NCBI RefSeq assembly: GCF_900176635.1
Contig: NZ_FXLN01000004.1
Location: 1,547,352 to 1,611,351 of the forward strand
Source: Clostridium merdae
Lineage (GTDB): Bacteria; Bacillota; Clostridia; Oscillospirales; Acutalibacteraceae
Reading direction: 5' to 3'
DNA length: 64,000 nt
Shown here in pieces: positions 24,850-33,454 of this stretch. Within the stretch, counting starts at the first letter, position 1. The number at the start of each line of letters is the position of its first letter. The notes beneath the pieces were generated by a model. That model had not been told where the DNA came from, did no database searches, and worked only from the letters and a program-made list of their open reading frames with translations. The position numbers and the translations under genes were made by a program.

Positions 24850-25386
24850 TCAGTATCCCGACTGTTGGAATAACTTTTGCGCTGTGCCGGATTTCTCTAG
24901 CAAGAAAGCCAAAGGCAGCCCCAGCACCGCAAGCACAACCAGCTCGCCCGCACCAACGGACACCCCAGCAGCAAAAAAGCCCGCTGCCGTAAAGCCAGAC
25001 GGCAAAAAGAAAGCCAGCTCAGCACCGATTACCAACGCGTTACACAGAACGGGCGGCAATGCAGACAAAACTGGGAGGCCACGCAGACGAAATCGGCGTA
25101 ATTGGTAAGACATAACCGCCGCCAGCAAAGTGGCTCCTGTTCCACACAGAATGTCTACCACACCATATGGGCTCCCTAAATTGGATATAAGGCAGCCGAT
25201 GGTGATACCGGGAATCGCCGCAGGCGTAAACACCGGTAAAATGGTGAGGGCTTCTGATAGCCGGAACTGTACCGGCCCATAGGCAAGCCCCATGGCAGAT
25301 GACAAAAAGGTGAGTACCACGTAGAGTGCGGCGATCATAGCGCCCTGTACTAAAAATACAGTGCGCCGGGATACTGTTGTTTTCAT
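24850..25386 (-). CDS. queT: Queuosine precursor transporter QueT
   Basis: A 178-aa membrane protein of the QueT/COG4708 family, thought to be the S component of an ECF transporter for preQ0/preQ1. Five or six hydrophobic helices are seen; AMGLAYGPVQFRLSEALTIL (~30-49) and ISNLGSPYGVVDILCGTGATL are typical. A preQ1-I riboswitch lies directly upstream and its 3' end includes the SD, which strongly supports the assignment. It sits between trkA-like genes and ktrB, an unusual position. Confidence 0.93.
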   Translation of the reverse strand: MKTTVSRRTVFLVQGAMIAALYVVLTFLSSAMGLAYGPVQFRLSEALTILPVFTPAAIPGITIGCLISNLGSPYGVVDILCGTGATLLAAVMSYQLRRFRLRGLPVLSALPPVLCNALVIGAELAFFLPSGFTAAGFFAAGVSVGAGELVVLAVLGLPLAFLLEKSGTAQKLFQQSGY

Positions 25387-25393
25387 TTTTAAA

Positions 25394-25437
25394 TTCCCCC
25401 GTAGTTTTATTTTAAGTCAGGATCTTGCGACTGACTA
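25394..25437 (-). promoter_or_regulatory. preQ1-I riboswitch upstream of queT
   Basis: On the minus strand a short stem GTCAG...CTGAC encloses UCGCAAGAUC, followed by an A-rich tail UUAAAAUAAAACUA and GGGGG. This order (stem, UCGCA loop, A-rich strand, G-run at the SD) matches preQ1 class I aptamers such as the Thermoanaerobacter and B. subtilis examples. The G-run (25396-25400) is the queT SD, 9 nt before the ATG, so ligand binding should block translation. An extra ATGCCC-TTTT-GGGCAT hairpin sits just 5' (25437-25452). Confidence 0.8.
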
Positions 25438-25540
25438 TGCCCTTTTGGGCATGCAATATAGAATACTCCTTTTGATATGAAAAAGCAATTCATTTCTTGC
25501 TTAATTTTTATAGATGTTGTTTTTCTTATGTTCTAAGAAA

Positions 25541-26206
25541 TCAGTGGTTTCGTTCTCCAAGAATATGGAGCAGCTTTTTCTGGTTTTTATTCTCACACAC
25601 GGCCACTACCTGGTCTCCCGCATGTAAAACCGAGCGGCCATTGGGGATAATCATTTGACCCGCACGCATAATCGAAACAATTAGGGTATTTTCCGGCAAA
25701 GAAATATCCATCAAACGCACCCCATGCAGAGAAGTGTCATCGGTAAGCACCATGCTGCAAATACCGGCACGACCTTTATTAAGGGTAGCCAGCAGGTGCA
25801 TTTCTGCCAAATCGACCTCTTGCTCAATCATATTGGTGATAATTTCAGTGCTGGAGACGGCAATGTCTGGCCCCATGGTTCTGAGCACCTCCAGATTTCG
25901 CGGGTTATTTGCCCGCACAATCACTTTTTTGGCACCAAACTCCATTTTGGCAAGCTGAGCCGCCACTAGATTATCTTGGTCACTGCCGGTTACGGCAATA
26001 AATGCGTCTGCGTCTTTCGTTTGCGCACTTTCTAAAATAGCGGGCTCGGTACCGTCGCCGCAGGTAACCTCAACTCCCAAATCGTTCGCTATTTTAACGC
26101 ATTTGGCATATTCCTTTTCAATTAGGCGAATGTGGTACTTACGGTCAAGCATATTGCGGGCTACATTATACCCCAGCTTACCGCCGCCCATAATGACTAT
26201 TTTCAT
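25541..26206 (-). CDS. trkA: TrkA/KtrA-type potassium channel regulator
   Basis: A 221-aa cytoplasmic regulator of K+ uptake. The N-terminal RCK/TrkA_N domain has IMGGGKLGYNVARNML (nucleotide-binding glycines at 6-11) and an acidic residue at the end of beta-2 (LIEKE); it binds NAD(H)/ATP. The TrkA_C domain occupies about 140-221. It should form a gating ring on KtrB. The preQ1 riboswitch and queT follow downstream. Confidence 0.9.
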   Translation of the reverse strand: MKIVIMGGGKLGYNVARNMLDRKYHIRLIEKEYAKCVKIANDLGVEVTCGDGTEPAILESAQTKDADAFIAVTGSDQDNLVAAQLAKMEFGAKKVIVRANNPRNLEVLRTMGPDIAVSSTEIITNMIEQEVDLAEMHLLATLNKGRAGICSMVLTDDTSLHGVRLMDISLPENTLIVSIMRAGQMIIPNGRSVLHAGDQVVAVCENKNQKKLLHILGERNH

Positions 26207-26315
26207 CGAAATTCTCCCTTTATTTACTGGTCACATATTGCAAGCAATTACGTTCGGCCAGTTCTTGCTCTTCTGCCTGTTACAGATGAGTTTTATGTTA
26301 GTATAACCTTTATAC

Positions 26316-26939
26316 TTAGTCGCTCACGTGTGCCTGCATCAGTTTTTCGCCTGCTTTTAGCACAATATCCGTTTGGTGATCGTAAAGCTCCGATTCAAAA
26401 TTCTGGTGAATCACACCAAAGGGCACCCAGCCATCTTCAATTGGAATTGAAGAAATTCCTTTTCCAATATAGTGCTCGTCCACTTCTTTCACACGGAACG
26501 TGACAGAAGCCGTTTCAAACGTCATTTGTACCGGCTCCCATGGTGAGGTAAGCACCGTATTCATAGCGTCTGCCGCAAGGTTGGTTGGGCAAACGGTACG
26601 CAGCCCAAAACGATGAAACACACTCTCACGCCGGGGGTCTGAGATTCGGGCAACCACGTTTTCCACCCCAAAAAAGTTCTTTACAATTTGTGCGACCGTT
26701 ATATTCAAATTATCATCCGGAGTAACCACCGCAACCGCATCGCAGTTTTGAACTCCCGCCGCTTGCAGCACGCTCTGATCCATGGGCATACCGGTTACCT
26801 TTACACCACTAAACGTTTCCGGCAAACGCAGAAGGTTATCCTCCAGCCCGTCCACCACAGCTACGTCGTGGCCCTCCGTATCCAACTGTTCGGCCAGTGC
26901 AGAGCCAAGGCGCCCGCAGCCCACCACCAAAATATTCAA
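26316..26939 (-). CDS. trkA: Second TrkA-type potassium channel regulator
   Basis: A 207-aa protein of the same family as its downstream neighbour. The Rossmann glycines read VVGCGRLGSALAEQL (residues 5-19), and AVVDGLEDNL follows beta-2. The TrkA_C domain is about residues 130-207. Two separate regulator genes next to one membrane subunit suggest a hetero-assembled ring or one regulator serving another transporter. First gene of the minus-strand potassium region, with a structured leader upstream. Confidence 0.9.
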   Translation of the reverse strand: MNILVVGCGRLGSALAEQLDTEGHDVAVVDGLEDNLLRLPETFSGVKVTGMPMDQSVLQAAGVQNCDAVAVVTPDDNLNITVAQIVKNFFGVENVVARISDPRRESVFHRFGLRTVCPTNLAADAMNTVLTSPWEPVQMTFETASVTFRVKEVDEHYIGKGISSIPIEDGWVPFGVIHQNFESELYDHQTDIVLKAGEKLMQAHVSD

Positions 26940-26993
26940 ATCAACTTCCCTCCGGTTCTTTCCATATCAAAAAGACTGGCAAAATAACAAACC

Positions 26994-27032
26994 GCCCCTT
27001 GGCAATGCGCAAATTAGCGCTGCGCCCGGGGC
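26994..27032 (-). other. Nested hairpin in the leader of the trkA genes
   Basis: GCCCC (26994-26998)/GGGGC (27028-27032), GGC/GCC, and GCGC (27007-27010)/GCGC (27017-27020) nest with small internal loops. On the minus strand a T-rich stretch (GGTTTGTTATTTTG) follows, so it could be an attenuator. It does not match c-di-AMP riboswitch features I know. Confidence 0.5.
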
Positions 27033-27225
27033 TTTCTACCAGATAACAGCATCATCATATCATCTTTGCATCGTTCTGTCTAGCACCCAATTTATTTTGT
27101 TTTTCTTGTAGGAAAATAGCGCTTTTCCACCTGCCAAGAATTGCATTTTCCCCTCTCATATTGTAATATAGTTGGTATGATTTGGTCGTAATTTGGCGAA
27201 CACAATGAAGCGGAGGTCTTTTTCA

Positions 27226-29520
27226 ATGCAGGAAGAAAACCAAGCGTGGCAGACCGCCACAGATACTCGGGAGAAAACCCCACCGGAGAACTATGTGTTT
27301 GCACTGGATATTGGTACACGCAGTATCATCGGTATTGTAGGCCTGCCCCAAGGCGAAAAGCTGGAGGTGTGTGCCGTTGAGATAGCGGAGCACGAAAAGC
27401 GCGCCATGATTGATGGGCAAATAGAAGACATTGAACAGGTGAGCCGTGTCGCTGGGCTTGTGAAAAGGCGGCTGGAGGAACGCGTGGGCTACCCTCTTAC
27501 CCGTGTTTGCGTGGCGGCGGCCGGCCGTGCCCTGCGCACCTGTGAGGTTCACTATGAGCTAAACCTGCAAAGCCCACAGGTAATTACGCCTGAAATACTC
27601 TGTCGCCTAGAGGCCGGAGCGGTACAACAGGCAGAGCAGGAATTTGCACCTACAGTCGAAGACGAGAGCCGCTCCGTATTTTACCTTGTTGGGTACTCCG
27701 TTTCGCGTTATTTTCTGGATAAATACCCCATGGGCAGCCTGCTTGACCACCGCGGTGAGCAATTGGAAGCGGATGTCATCGCAACGTTTCTCCCCCGTGA
27801 GGTTGTGGACAGCCTTTATACCGCCATGCAGAAATGTGGACTTGAGGTTGCAAGCTTAACCCTTGAGCCAATTGCCGCCATGAATGCGGCGATACCGCAG
27901 AATCTTCGTCTTTTGAATCTTGCCCTCGTTGACATTGGCGCAGGTACGTCAGACATAGCTGTTTCAAAGGATGGTGGTGTGGTAGGCTACACAATGGCAA
28001 CGATTGCAGGCGACGAAGTAACCGAGGCGTTGATGCGGGAGTATTTAGTGGACTTCCCCACGGCAGAACGCATGAAAATGAAGTTAGAACAGCAAGAGGA
28101 CATCTTCTTCCAAGATATATTAGGGTTTGACCAGCAGATAACCGCCGAGGAGCTAAGCGAAAAGGTGACTCCAGTATTGCACCGTTTGGGTGAAGAAATT
28201 AGTCAGCAAATCCTTAAAGCCAATGGAGAAGCGCCCAGTGCTGTCTTTTTGGTTGGTGGTGGTAGCAAACTCCCCGGCCTTTGCCCTTGCGTTGCAGAAA
28301 TGCTCAAGCTTCCCGCAAACCGTGTGGCCTTAGGTGGAAAAAACTTTTCCACCTATTTAACGAAGGCAGACTCTAACCTGATGACTCCTGAGTTCGCAAC
28401 CCCTCTGGGTATCGCCGTTTCTTCGGCGCTCAATTTAATCAGTGACAGCTTTACCGTTCTGCTCAATGGCGCTATAGCAAAGCTGTTCCGCAGTAACAGC
28501 CTTTCCGTATTGGATGTTTTACTCATGAACGGCTGGCGGCATGACCAGATGATTGGCCGCTCCGGGAAAAGCCTTGTTTTTGAGCTGGACGGAGAAAATA
28601 AGGTCATATACGGTGGCCACCCCACGGTGGCAACAATACAGATTAACGGAACAGACGCCTCTCTATCGGACACCGTGCGTGCCGGTGACTCCATTTTGTT
28701 TGACCCTGCTCAAAATGGCAAGGATGCAACCCTTACCGTTGGCGATGTAGCCGACCTACACTCACCGGGAACTGTATTTTTAATGGAGGAAGAAATTCCT
28801 CTTGGTCTGCGAGTGATGGTAAATGGGCACCCTGGTACTGCCGAGCAACCCATTTGCGCCCGTGACCGTATTCGCACCCGCCCTGTTAACACACTGGAAC
28901 AACTACTCTCTTATGCAGGCGTACCAGAAGGAACTGTATTTTTAATAAACGGAGAGGCGCAGCCTCCACACACCTTACTTCACCCCGGCGACCGAATTGA
29001 ACCGGTAAGCTGGAATCGAGAGGGGTCCCCGACAGAGCCAGTATATGAGCCCGATGAAATGGAACTCCCGGTGGAAGAACCTGAAATAATCGAGCAAGGC
29101 TTAAAGGAACAGGAGCATCCACAAGCACAGGTTGAGACGGATTTAGCCGATATACTCGCAAAAGAGGCGCTCACGCAGAGCAATCTACTCGAGACGGCAG
29201 AGACAAGCCCCGCTTTCCCCCAAGAACCAGAACCAAAACCGGCGGAACCAACCGAACCAGTGCAAGAGGCACCTCCAATTCCACAAACTACGCCTCCCGT
29301 TCTAGTGCTTTTAAACGGTCGTGCTGTAAGGCTCAGCGGAAAAACCGACCGCTCCCCTTACTGCCTGATTGATACACTTAATCTCGTAGATATTGACCTA
29401 GCCACTCCACAGGGTTCCATTGTGTTACGAATCAATGGGCGTGAAGCAGGCTACTTAGAGCCATTAAAAGACGGCGATGAGGTAGAAATTTACTGGGACG
29501 GCCAAATAAGACCCCACTAA
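27226..29520 (+). CDS. FtsA/PilM-like actin-fold ATPase with C-terminal NG repeats
   Basis: A 764-aa protein. ATG at 27226 has CGGAGG 9 nt upstream and is preferred over 27193. Residues ~20-400 form an FtsA-like actin fold: FALDIGTRSIIGIV (phosphate 1), the SHS2 insert (~95-185), LVDIGAGTSDIAV (phosphate 2), and VFLVGGGSKLPGL (adenosine). The rest is not FtsA: five or six repeats of about 50-70 residues share a pattern of beta strand, Asn-Gly, strand, then GDxI (TVLLNG, IQINGT, VMVNGH, FLINGE, LLNGR, LRINGRE), broken by a Pro/Glu-rich linker (~605-690). No membrane helix and no amphipathic FtsA tail are seen. Function unknown; a scaffold role is possible. Confidence 0.8.
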   Translation: MQEENQAWQTATDTREKTPPENYVFALDIGTRSIIGIVGLPQGEKLEVCAVEIAEHEKRAMIDGQIEDIEQVSRVAGLVKRRLEERVGYPLTRVCVAAAGRALRTCEVHYELNLQSPQVITPEILCRLEAGAVQQAEQEFAPTVEDESRSVFYLVGYSVSRYFLDKYPMGSLLDHRGEQLEADVIATFLPREVVDSLYTAMQKCGLEVASLTLEPIAAMNAAIPQNLRLLNLALVDIGAGTSDIAVSKDGGVVGYTMATIAGDEVTEALMREYLVDFPTAERMKMKLEQQEDIFFQDILGFDQQITAEELSEKVTPVLHRLGEEISQQILKANGEAPSAVFLVGGGSKLPGLCPCVAEMLKLPANRVALGGKNFSTYLTKADSNLMTPEFATPLGIAVSSALNLISDSFTVLLNGAIAKLFRSNSLSVLDVLLMNGWRHDQMIGRSGKSLVFELDGENKVIYGGHPTVATIQINGTDASLSDTVRAGDSILFDPAQNGKDATLTVGDVADLHSPGTVFLMEEEIPLGLRVMVNGHPGTAEQPICARDRIRTRPVNTLEQLLSYAGVPEGTVFLINGEAQPPHTLLHPGDRIEPVSWNREGSPTEPVYEPDEMELPVEEPEIIEQGLKEQEHPQAQVETDLADILAKEALTQSNLLETAETSPAFPQEPEPKPAEPTEPVQEAPPIPQTTPPVLVLLNGRAVRLSGKTDRSPYCLIDTLNLVDIDLATPQGSIVLRINGREAGYLEPLKDGDEVEIYWDGQIRPH

Positions 29521-29523
29521 CAC

Positions 29524-29566
29524 AAAGTACCCGCCGTATTATAACAAGGCGGGTACTTTCTATATT
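29524..29566 (+). terminator. Terminator after the FtsA-like gene
   Basis: AAAGTACCCGCC and GGCGGGTACTTT form a 12-bp stem, followed by CTATATTTATATT. The remaining gap to 29755 holds no gene. Confidence 0.7.
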
Positions 29567-29755
29567 TATATTCACTGGAAAGAACGAATTCGCATACGAT
29601 TAAAGTATCTCTGATGCTATTGATTTATGATAGAAGCAAATCTCTTATAACAAAGTAACAAGGAACGAACGCAATTCTTTTTAAAAGCGGCTTCACCCCC
29701 TCTTTTCTTTATACCCCCTATACGATTATTTATATTTCAAATGGAGCAATTTCTA

Positions 29756-29784
29756 TTGTAGTAAATGACAAATTTCGCTATAAT
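29756..29784 (+). promoter_or_regulatory. Promoter of the TSUP permease gene
   Basis: TTGTAG (29756-29761), 17-nt spacer, TATAAT (29779-29784). Confidence 0.7.
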
Positions 29785-29840
29785 AACCTCACGCCGCATA
29801 CCCGAAGCGCTGCTTTGGGCAAAGAAAAGGAGAGACCGAC

Positions 29841-30617
29841 ATGGATGATTTATTCCTGCAGCTTATCGTTGTGTGTACTTGCACCTTTCTGGGAGGGTTT
29901 ATCGACTCCATTTCAGGAGGAGGCGGGTTAATTACTCTACCTGCCTATTTAGCGATTGGCCTACCGCCACACCTTGCAATGGGCACAAACAAGCTTTCTT
30001 CCACAGCCGGTACCCTTACTGCAACTATCCGCTATTTGCGCGGTGGTAAAATTCACCTTCGCACGGCGGCAATTGCCGGTGCCATGGCACTCATTGGTGC
30101 AGTGCTCGGCGCACACTTGAATATGGTGCTTAACGAAGAATACCTGCGCTACCTGCTGCTTGCAGTTCTACCTGTCATTGCATTCATTACCTTAAAAAAG
30201 AAAAAGAATCGTGGCGAAACCGATGAGCACACGCTTTTAAAACCTTCTGTGTTAACCATCCTTTCCATGGCAATCGGCTTTGTCATCGGTACATACGACG
30301 GATTTTTTGGTCCCGGTACCGGAACCTTCCTCATCTTTTTGTTTACCGGGCTTACTCGCTTTGATGCGACTACCGCATCTGGAAATGCAAAGGTAGTTAA
30401 TTTAATGTCGAACCTTTCCTCACTCGTTACCTTTGCCATTGCTGGCAAGGTACTCTTCATTCTTGGTTTACCAGGTGCCGTATTCGGCATTCTGGGTAAT
30501 TACATTGGCTCCGGTTTGGCCTTGCGCTACAACACTAAGGTGATTCGACCTATGCTGATTGTTTCTCTTATCCTTCTGTTCTGCAAGGTTGCATACGACA
30601 TTGTTTTGCCCGCTTAA
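29841..30617 (+). CDS. TSUP family (TauE/SafE) permease
   Basis: A 258-aa membrane protein of the TauE/SafE family, exporters or importers of sulfur-containing or organic anions. Two homologous halves are visible: FIDSISGGGGLITLPAYLAIG (~22-42) with GTNKLSSTAGT, and GTYDGFFGPGTGTFLIFLF (~152-170) with SGNAKVVNLMSNL. About eight helices. Full length, unlike the two half-size TSUP genes at 55.3-56.0 kb. SD AAAGGAG. Confidence 0.9.
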   Translation: MDDLFLQLIVVCTCTFLGGFIDSISGGGGLITLPAYLAIGLPPHLAMGTNKLSSTAGTLTATIRYLRGGKIHLRTAAIAGAMALIGAVLGAHLNMVLNEEYLRYLLLAVLPVIAFITLKKKKNRGETDEHTLLKPSVLTILSMAIGFVIGTYDGFFGPGTGTFLIFLFTGLTRFDATTASGNAKVVNLMSNLSSLVTFAIAGKVLFILGLPGAVFGILGNYIGSGLALRYNTKVIRPMLIVSLILLFCKVAYDIVLPA

Positions 30618-30987
30618 AAGTGTAAAAGTGCGTTTTTTCTATCCTATGCGGAGAAAATGCGCCAATCTATACAAATAGTAACACTTTTTTCTAATTAAAA
30701 GCGGTTCGAGTGTTCAAATTGTAATACTGTGTTCTAAACAAATTCGAGGCTTTTCCTTCTTAGATATGTAAGCGATACAGGGCTTTGGATTCGTTTTTCA
30801 TTACATAACAGTTGTGGACTTCCCTTTTTCGCACTAGACTCTATGAAAATGAACTTAAAATAGAAATACTGAATTCTATTGGAATCGACTTTACTCTTCC
30901 GCCGACTGTCCGTTTCATCGTTTCGCTTCAACAAAGGTTCCCAAAAGCTCTTAAAAACAGACGTTTTAAAATACAGGAGGGAAAAAC
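30618..30987. other. Intergenic region upstream of the PhzF gene
   Basis: 370 bp, AT-rich, with short overlapping frames on both strands that show no SD or family features. Only the CAGGAGGG SD of the next gene (30975-30982) is recognisable. Confidence 0.4.
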
Positions 30988-31893
30988 ATGTCTAAAAAAT
31001 ACAAATTGTATCAAGTTGACGCCTTTACAGAGCATCGTTTTCGGGGAAATCCGGCTGGTGTTGTACTGAATGCAGACGGTTTAGCGGAACAGGAAATGCA
31101 AGAGATTGCAAGGGAGTTAAACAACTCGGAAACCGCCTTTGTTTTTTCTTCCGACTCAAAGGAATATGATGTGGAGATTCGGTTCTTCACTCCGGTTCAG
31201 GAGGTGCCCATGTGCGGGCACGCTACTATTGCATCACACTACGTTCGCTCACTGGAACAAAATCTACCAGAAGGGCGTTTGATGCAGAAAATTGGAGCAG
31301 GAATTCTGCCAGTAGATATTATACGGAATGGCGATTCCATTGAAATTGCCATGACGCAAGGAATCTTTCGATTGGGAATGCCCTTGCAGGCTAATCAAAT
31401 TCAGGAGCTTTGCGCAGCACTTCGCCTTTCTCCCGAGCAGCTGCGAGAAGGTTGGCCAATACAGGAGGCGTCCACGGGCTTCGGCAAAATAATGGTACCC
31501 ATACAAAGTGAAGAGACTCTCGACCATTTAGAGCCAGATTGGGATGCACTCTGCCGGTTCAGTGGTAAGGTTGGGTGCAACGGTTTCTATGTGTTTGCTC
31601 CCGCTCCCAAGGATGCCGATTATAAATACTGCGGCAGAATGTTTGCGCCCATCAGTGGTGTGCGGGAAGACCCCGTAACCGGCAATGCAAACGGCCCCTT
31701 AGGCGGTTACTTGGCACATTACGGTTTTCTCTCCCCAACGGATGGAGTTTTGCAGTTTTCTGTTCTGCAAGGCAAGGCGATGGGTCGCCCGGGAATCATC
31801 TCAGTGAAGGTAGAAATGGAAAACAACGAGCCAAGAGAAATTCAAATCTCTGGAAAAGCTGTGATTGTATTTAGCGCACAGCTCGAAGTATAA
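30988..31893 (+). CDS. PhzF family isomerase/epimerase-like protein
   Basis: A 301-aa PhzF-like protein with two diaminopimelate-epimerase-type halves. Visible: VDAFTEHRFRGNPAGVVL (~8-25), the catalytic-Glu segment NNSETAFVF (~46-54), CGHATIASHYV, and the second half RMFAPISGVREDPVTGNAN GPLGGYL pattern (~215-240). PhzF relatives isomerise diverse small molecules; the substrate is unknown. Excellent SD and a strong terminator make it a single-gene unit. Confidence 0.9.
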   Translation: MSKKYKLYQVDAFTEHRFRGNPAGVVLNADGLAEQEMQEIARELNNSETAFVFSSDSKEYDVEIRFFTPVQEVPMCGHATIASHYVRSLEQNLPEGRLMQKIGAGILPVDIIRNGDSIEIAMTQGIFRLGMPLQANQIQELCAALRLSPEQLREGWPIQEASTGFGKIMVPIQSEETLDHLEPDWDALCRFSGKVGCNGFYVFAPAPKDADYKYCGRMFAPISGVREDPVTGNANGPLGGYLAHYGFLSPTDGVLQFSVLQGKAMGRPGIISVKVEMENNEPREIQISGKAVIVFSAQLEV

Positions 31894-31916
31894 TATTTCA
31901 ACACTTCAATAGTAAA

Positions 31917-31950
31917 AGAATCCCCTTTAGCGGGGATTCTTTTTTCTTTT
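31917..31950 (+). terminator. Terminator of the PhzF gene
   Basis: AGAATCCCC (31917-31925) and GGGGATTCT (31932-31940), then TTTTTCTTTT. The gap 31951-32185 shows nothing further. Confidence 0.9.
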
Positions 31951-32185
31951 TAAGCACTCGCTATGCCAATTTTGAACATATACGGTTTCATGGATAGTTT
32001 TTATATGTCAAGCGAAACACCTTTACATATTTTTCCAGTAATGAGAGGACAAAAGTAAGCGATATATCTGAATTTCTTCAGCATTATCGGAATTCTCGCT
32101 TTTAATGTACAGTCATTTACTTTACAGTCCCGCTTGCAAAACTAAGACAAAAGAGAACATAACAATCGCAAGATAATCGATAGAA

Positions 32186-32252
32186 AACAAAAAAGCCGTA
32201 CCTCAACACTCCATTCAGTACTCCATCATACTGAGCTTTAGTGAGGTACGGC
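32186..32252 (-). terminator. Branched terminator of the Ser-rich protein gene
   Basis: GCCGTACCTCA (32195-32205) pairs with TGAGGTACGGC (32242-32252), and an inner TCAGTA/TACTGA hairpin sits in the loop. On the minus strand TTTTTTGTTTTC follows. Confidence 0.85.
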
Positions 32253-32275
32253 AAGTATTCAAATTATGTTGCGTA

Positions 32276-32956
32276 TTAATATTTATTTCGGTAGTATTTA
32301 TCGTTGAGCAAACGCTTTTTCTTTGTTGGGAATGGGTGCCGGCGATAGCGTTTTCTGCCGGGTCCACCGGGAGGCGGCCTGCGCAACGTGCTAAGAAGCA
32401 CAATAATTACGATAAGTATCCCAAGGCCAATTAGTGCCCAAGAGACAATCCCCCACCAATTCATGGATTTTTGCGTTTGAACTTCCACACCAGATGCAAT
32501 AAGATTGTTTGCCTCACTCACGGCACTCACTGGGGGCAACGAAATGGTGGATGAAGATACATCTGAAACGCCCCAAAAAGCTCCCTGTTCACTACTCGAA
32601 TCTTCGGATGAGGAAAGAGAGGATACTTGGGAAGACACTGTCTTTTTCTTAGAGGCTTTGGAAGAGGACATACGGGACGAAGTCACAGCAGAGGACGACA
32701 CCGACGAAGAAACTGATGCGTTTGTTGGCACCGAAGAGGATGCCTCCTGTTTTGGCGGTGTACTGCTTGGTGGTGCCGAAGATACTTGCTCCGGTGTACT
32801 ATTCGGTACAGAGGGCGTATCACCTGCATTTGCTTGAGACTGGCCTTGTCCGCTTACATTCGGCTCTGTGGATGTTGCCAGAACCGGTGTGCAAAGGAGA
32901 GAAAAGCCCAGTATCAGCGTCAGCATTGACACCATGAACTGTTTACTTCTGTACAT
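32276..32956 (-). CDS. Exported Ser/Thr-rich protein with C-terminal membrane anchor
   Basis: A 226-aa protein. The ATG at 32956 is chosen because GGAGG lies 7 nt upstream; the longer frame to 33046 has no SD. Residues 1-28 form a signal peptide (FMVSMLTLILGFSLLCTPVLA). A Ser/Pro/Val-rich, probably disordered ectodomain spans ~30-165. A single membrane helix (~170-195) is followed by a very basic tail (RRPPPGGPGRKRYRRHP). No family recognised. It lies downstream of gpr-spoIIP and a small membrane gene on the same strand, so a sporulation link is possible but unproven. Confidence 0.7.
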   Translation of the reverse strand: MYRSKQFMVSMLTLILGFSLLCTPVLATSTEPNVSGQGQSQANAGDTPSVPNSTPEQVSSAPPSSTPPKQEASSSVPTNASVSSSVSSSAVTSSRMSSSKASKKKTVSSQVSSLSSSEDSSSEQGAFWGVSDVSSSTISLPPVSAVSEANNLIASGVEVQTQKSMNWWGIVSWALIGLGILIVIIVLLSTLRRPPPGGPGRKRYRRHPFPTKKKRLLNDKYYRNKY

Positions 32957-33055
32957 GCGCCATTCCTCCATTTTAATCCTACACTGGTAACTGAAATTTG
33001 ATTTTTTTACAGGAAACAGTATAACAAAAAAAGTCGTAAAAAGCAATCTTTGTCG

Positions 33056-33373
33056 TTATTTGTAAGCTTTTTGTAACTCTATCTCCTTTAAAAGCTTACG
33101 CCCCTCATCCACTGCCGTAATAACCGCACTTTCCGCACGCTGTGTCCAGTGGTCTAGCTTGGTAATATCCCACTCCCCACCCATACCCAAAACATGCAGG
33201 CTCAGAGTTGTTTTTTCTTCACTTACCTGCACCAAAATCATGGGCTGCCTTTCCCCAAAACCCACCTTTGTTGTTTGGTAATCTACCATTATCACTCCGC
33301 AGGCAAGTATAATCAGGCAGAGAGTTGAGAAAAACGACGCCCAAAAACAGCGCCTATCTTTCACATCCTTCAA
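33056..33373 (-). CDS. Small membrane-anchored protein, unknown
   Basis: A 105-aa protein with one N-terminal membrane helix (about 10-30, FWASFFSTLCLIILACGVIMV) and an external domain of ~70 residues with beta strands (QPMILVQVSEEKTTLSLHVLG). A GATACAATTTTG region and an AGGAGA SD precede the ATG. It sits between spoIIP and the Ser-rich protein, with a hairpin separating it from spoIIP. This position downstream of spoIIP suggests sporulation expression, which is inference only. Confidence 0.65.
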   Translation of the reverse strand: MKDVKDRRCFWASFFSTLCLIILACGVIMVDYQTTKVGFGERQPMILVQVSEEKTTLSLHVLGMGGEWDITKLDHWTQRAESAVITAVDEGRKLLKEIELQKAYK

Positions 33374-33407
33374 AATTGTATCTCCTTTATCTCATATCAT
33401 AAATATC

Positions 33408-33440
33408 GTTTCTTCCCCTGAAAAAGCAGGGGAAGAAACG
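33408..33440 (-). terminator. Hairpin after spoIIP
   Basis: GTTTCTTCCCCTG and CAGGGGAAGAAAC form a perfect 13-bp stem. The following bases (GATATTT) are only weakly T-rich, so termination may be partial and let some transcripts enter the next gene. Confidence 0.55.
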
Positions 33441-33454
33441 GCTCCTACCATTAT

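Noticed and set aside
26940..27190. c-di-AMP riboswitch before trkA
   Set aside because: Expected for K+ genes, but the conserved internal segments are not found; only a GC-rich nested hairpin is present.
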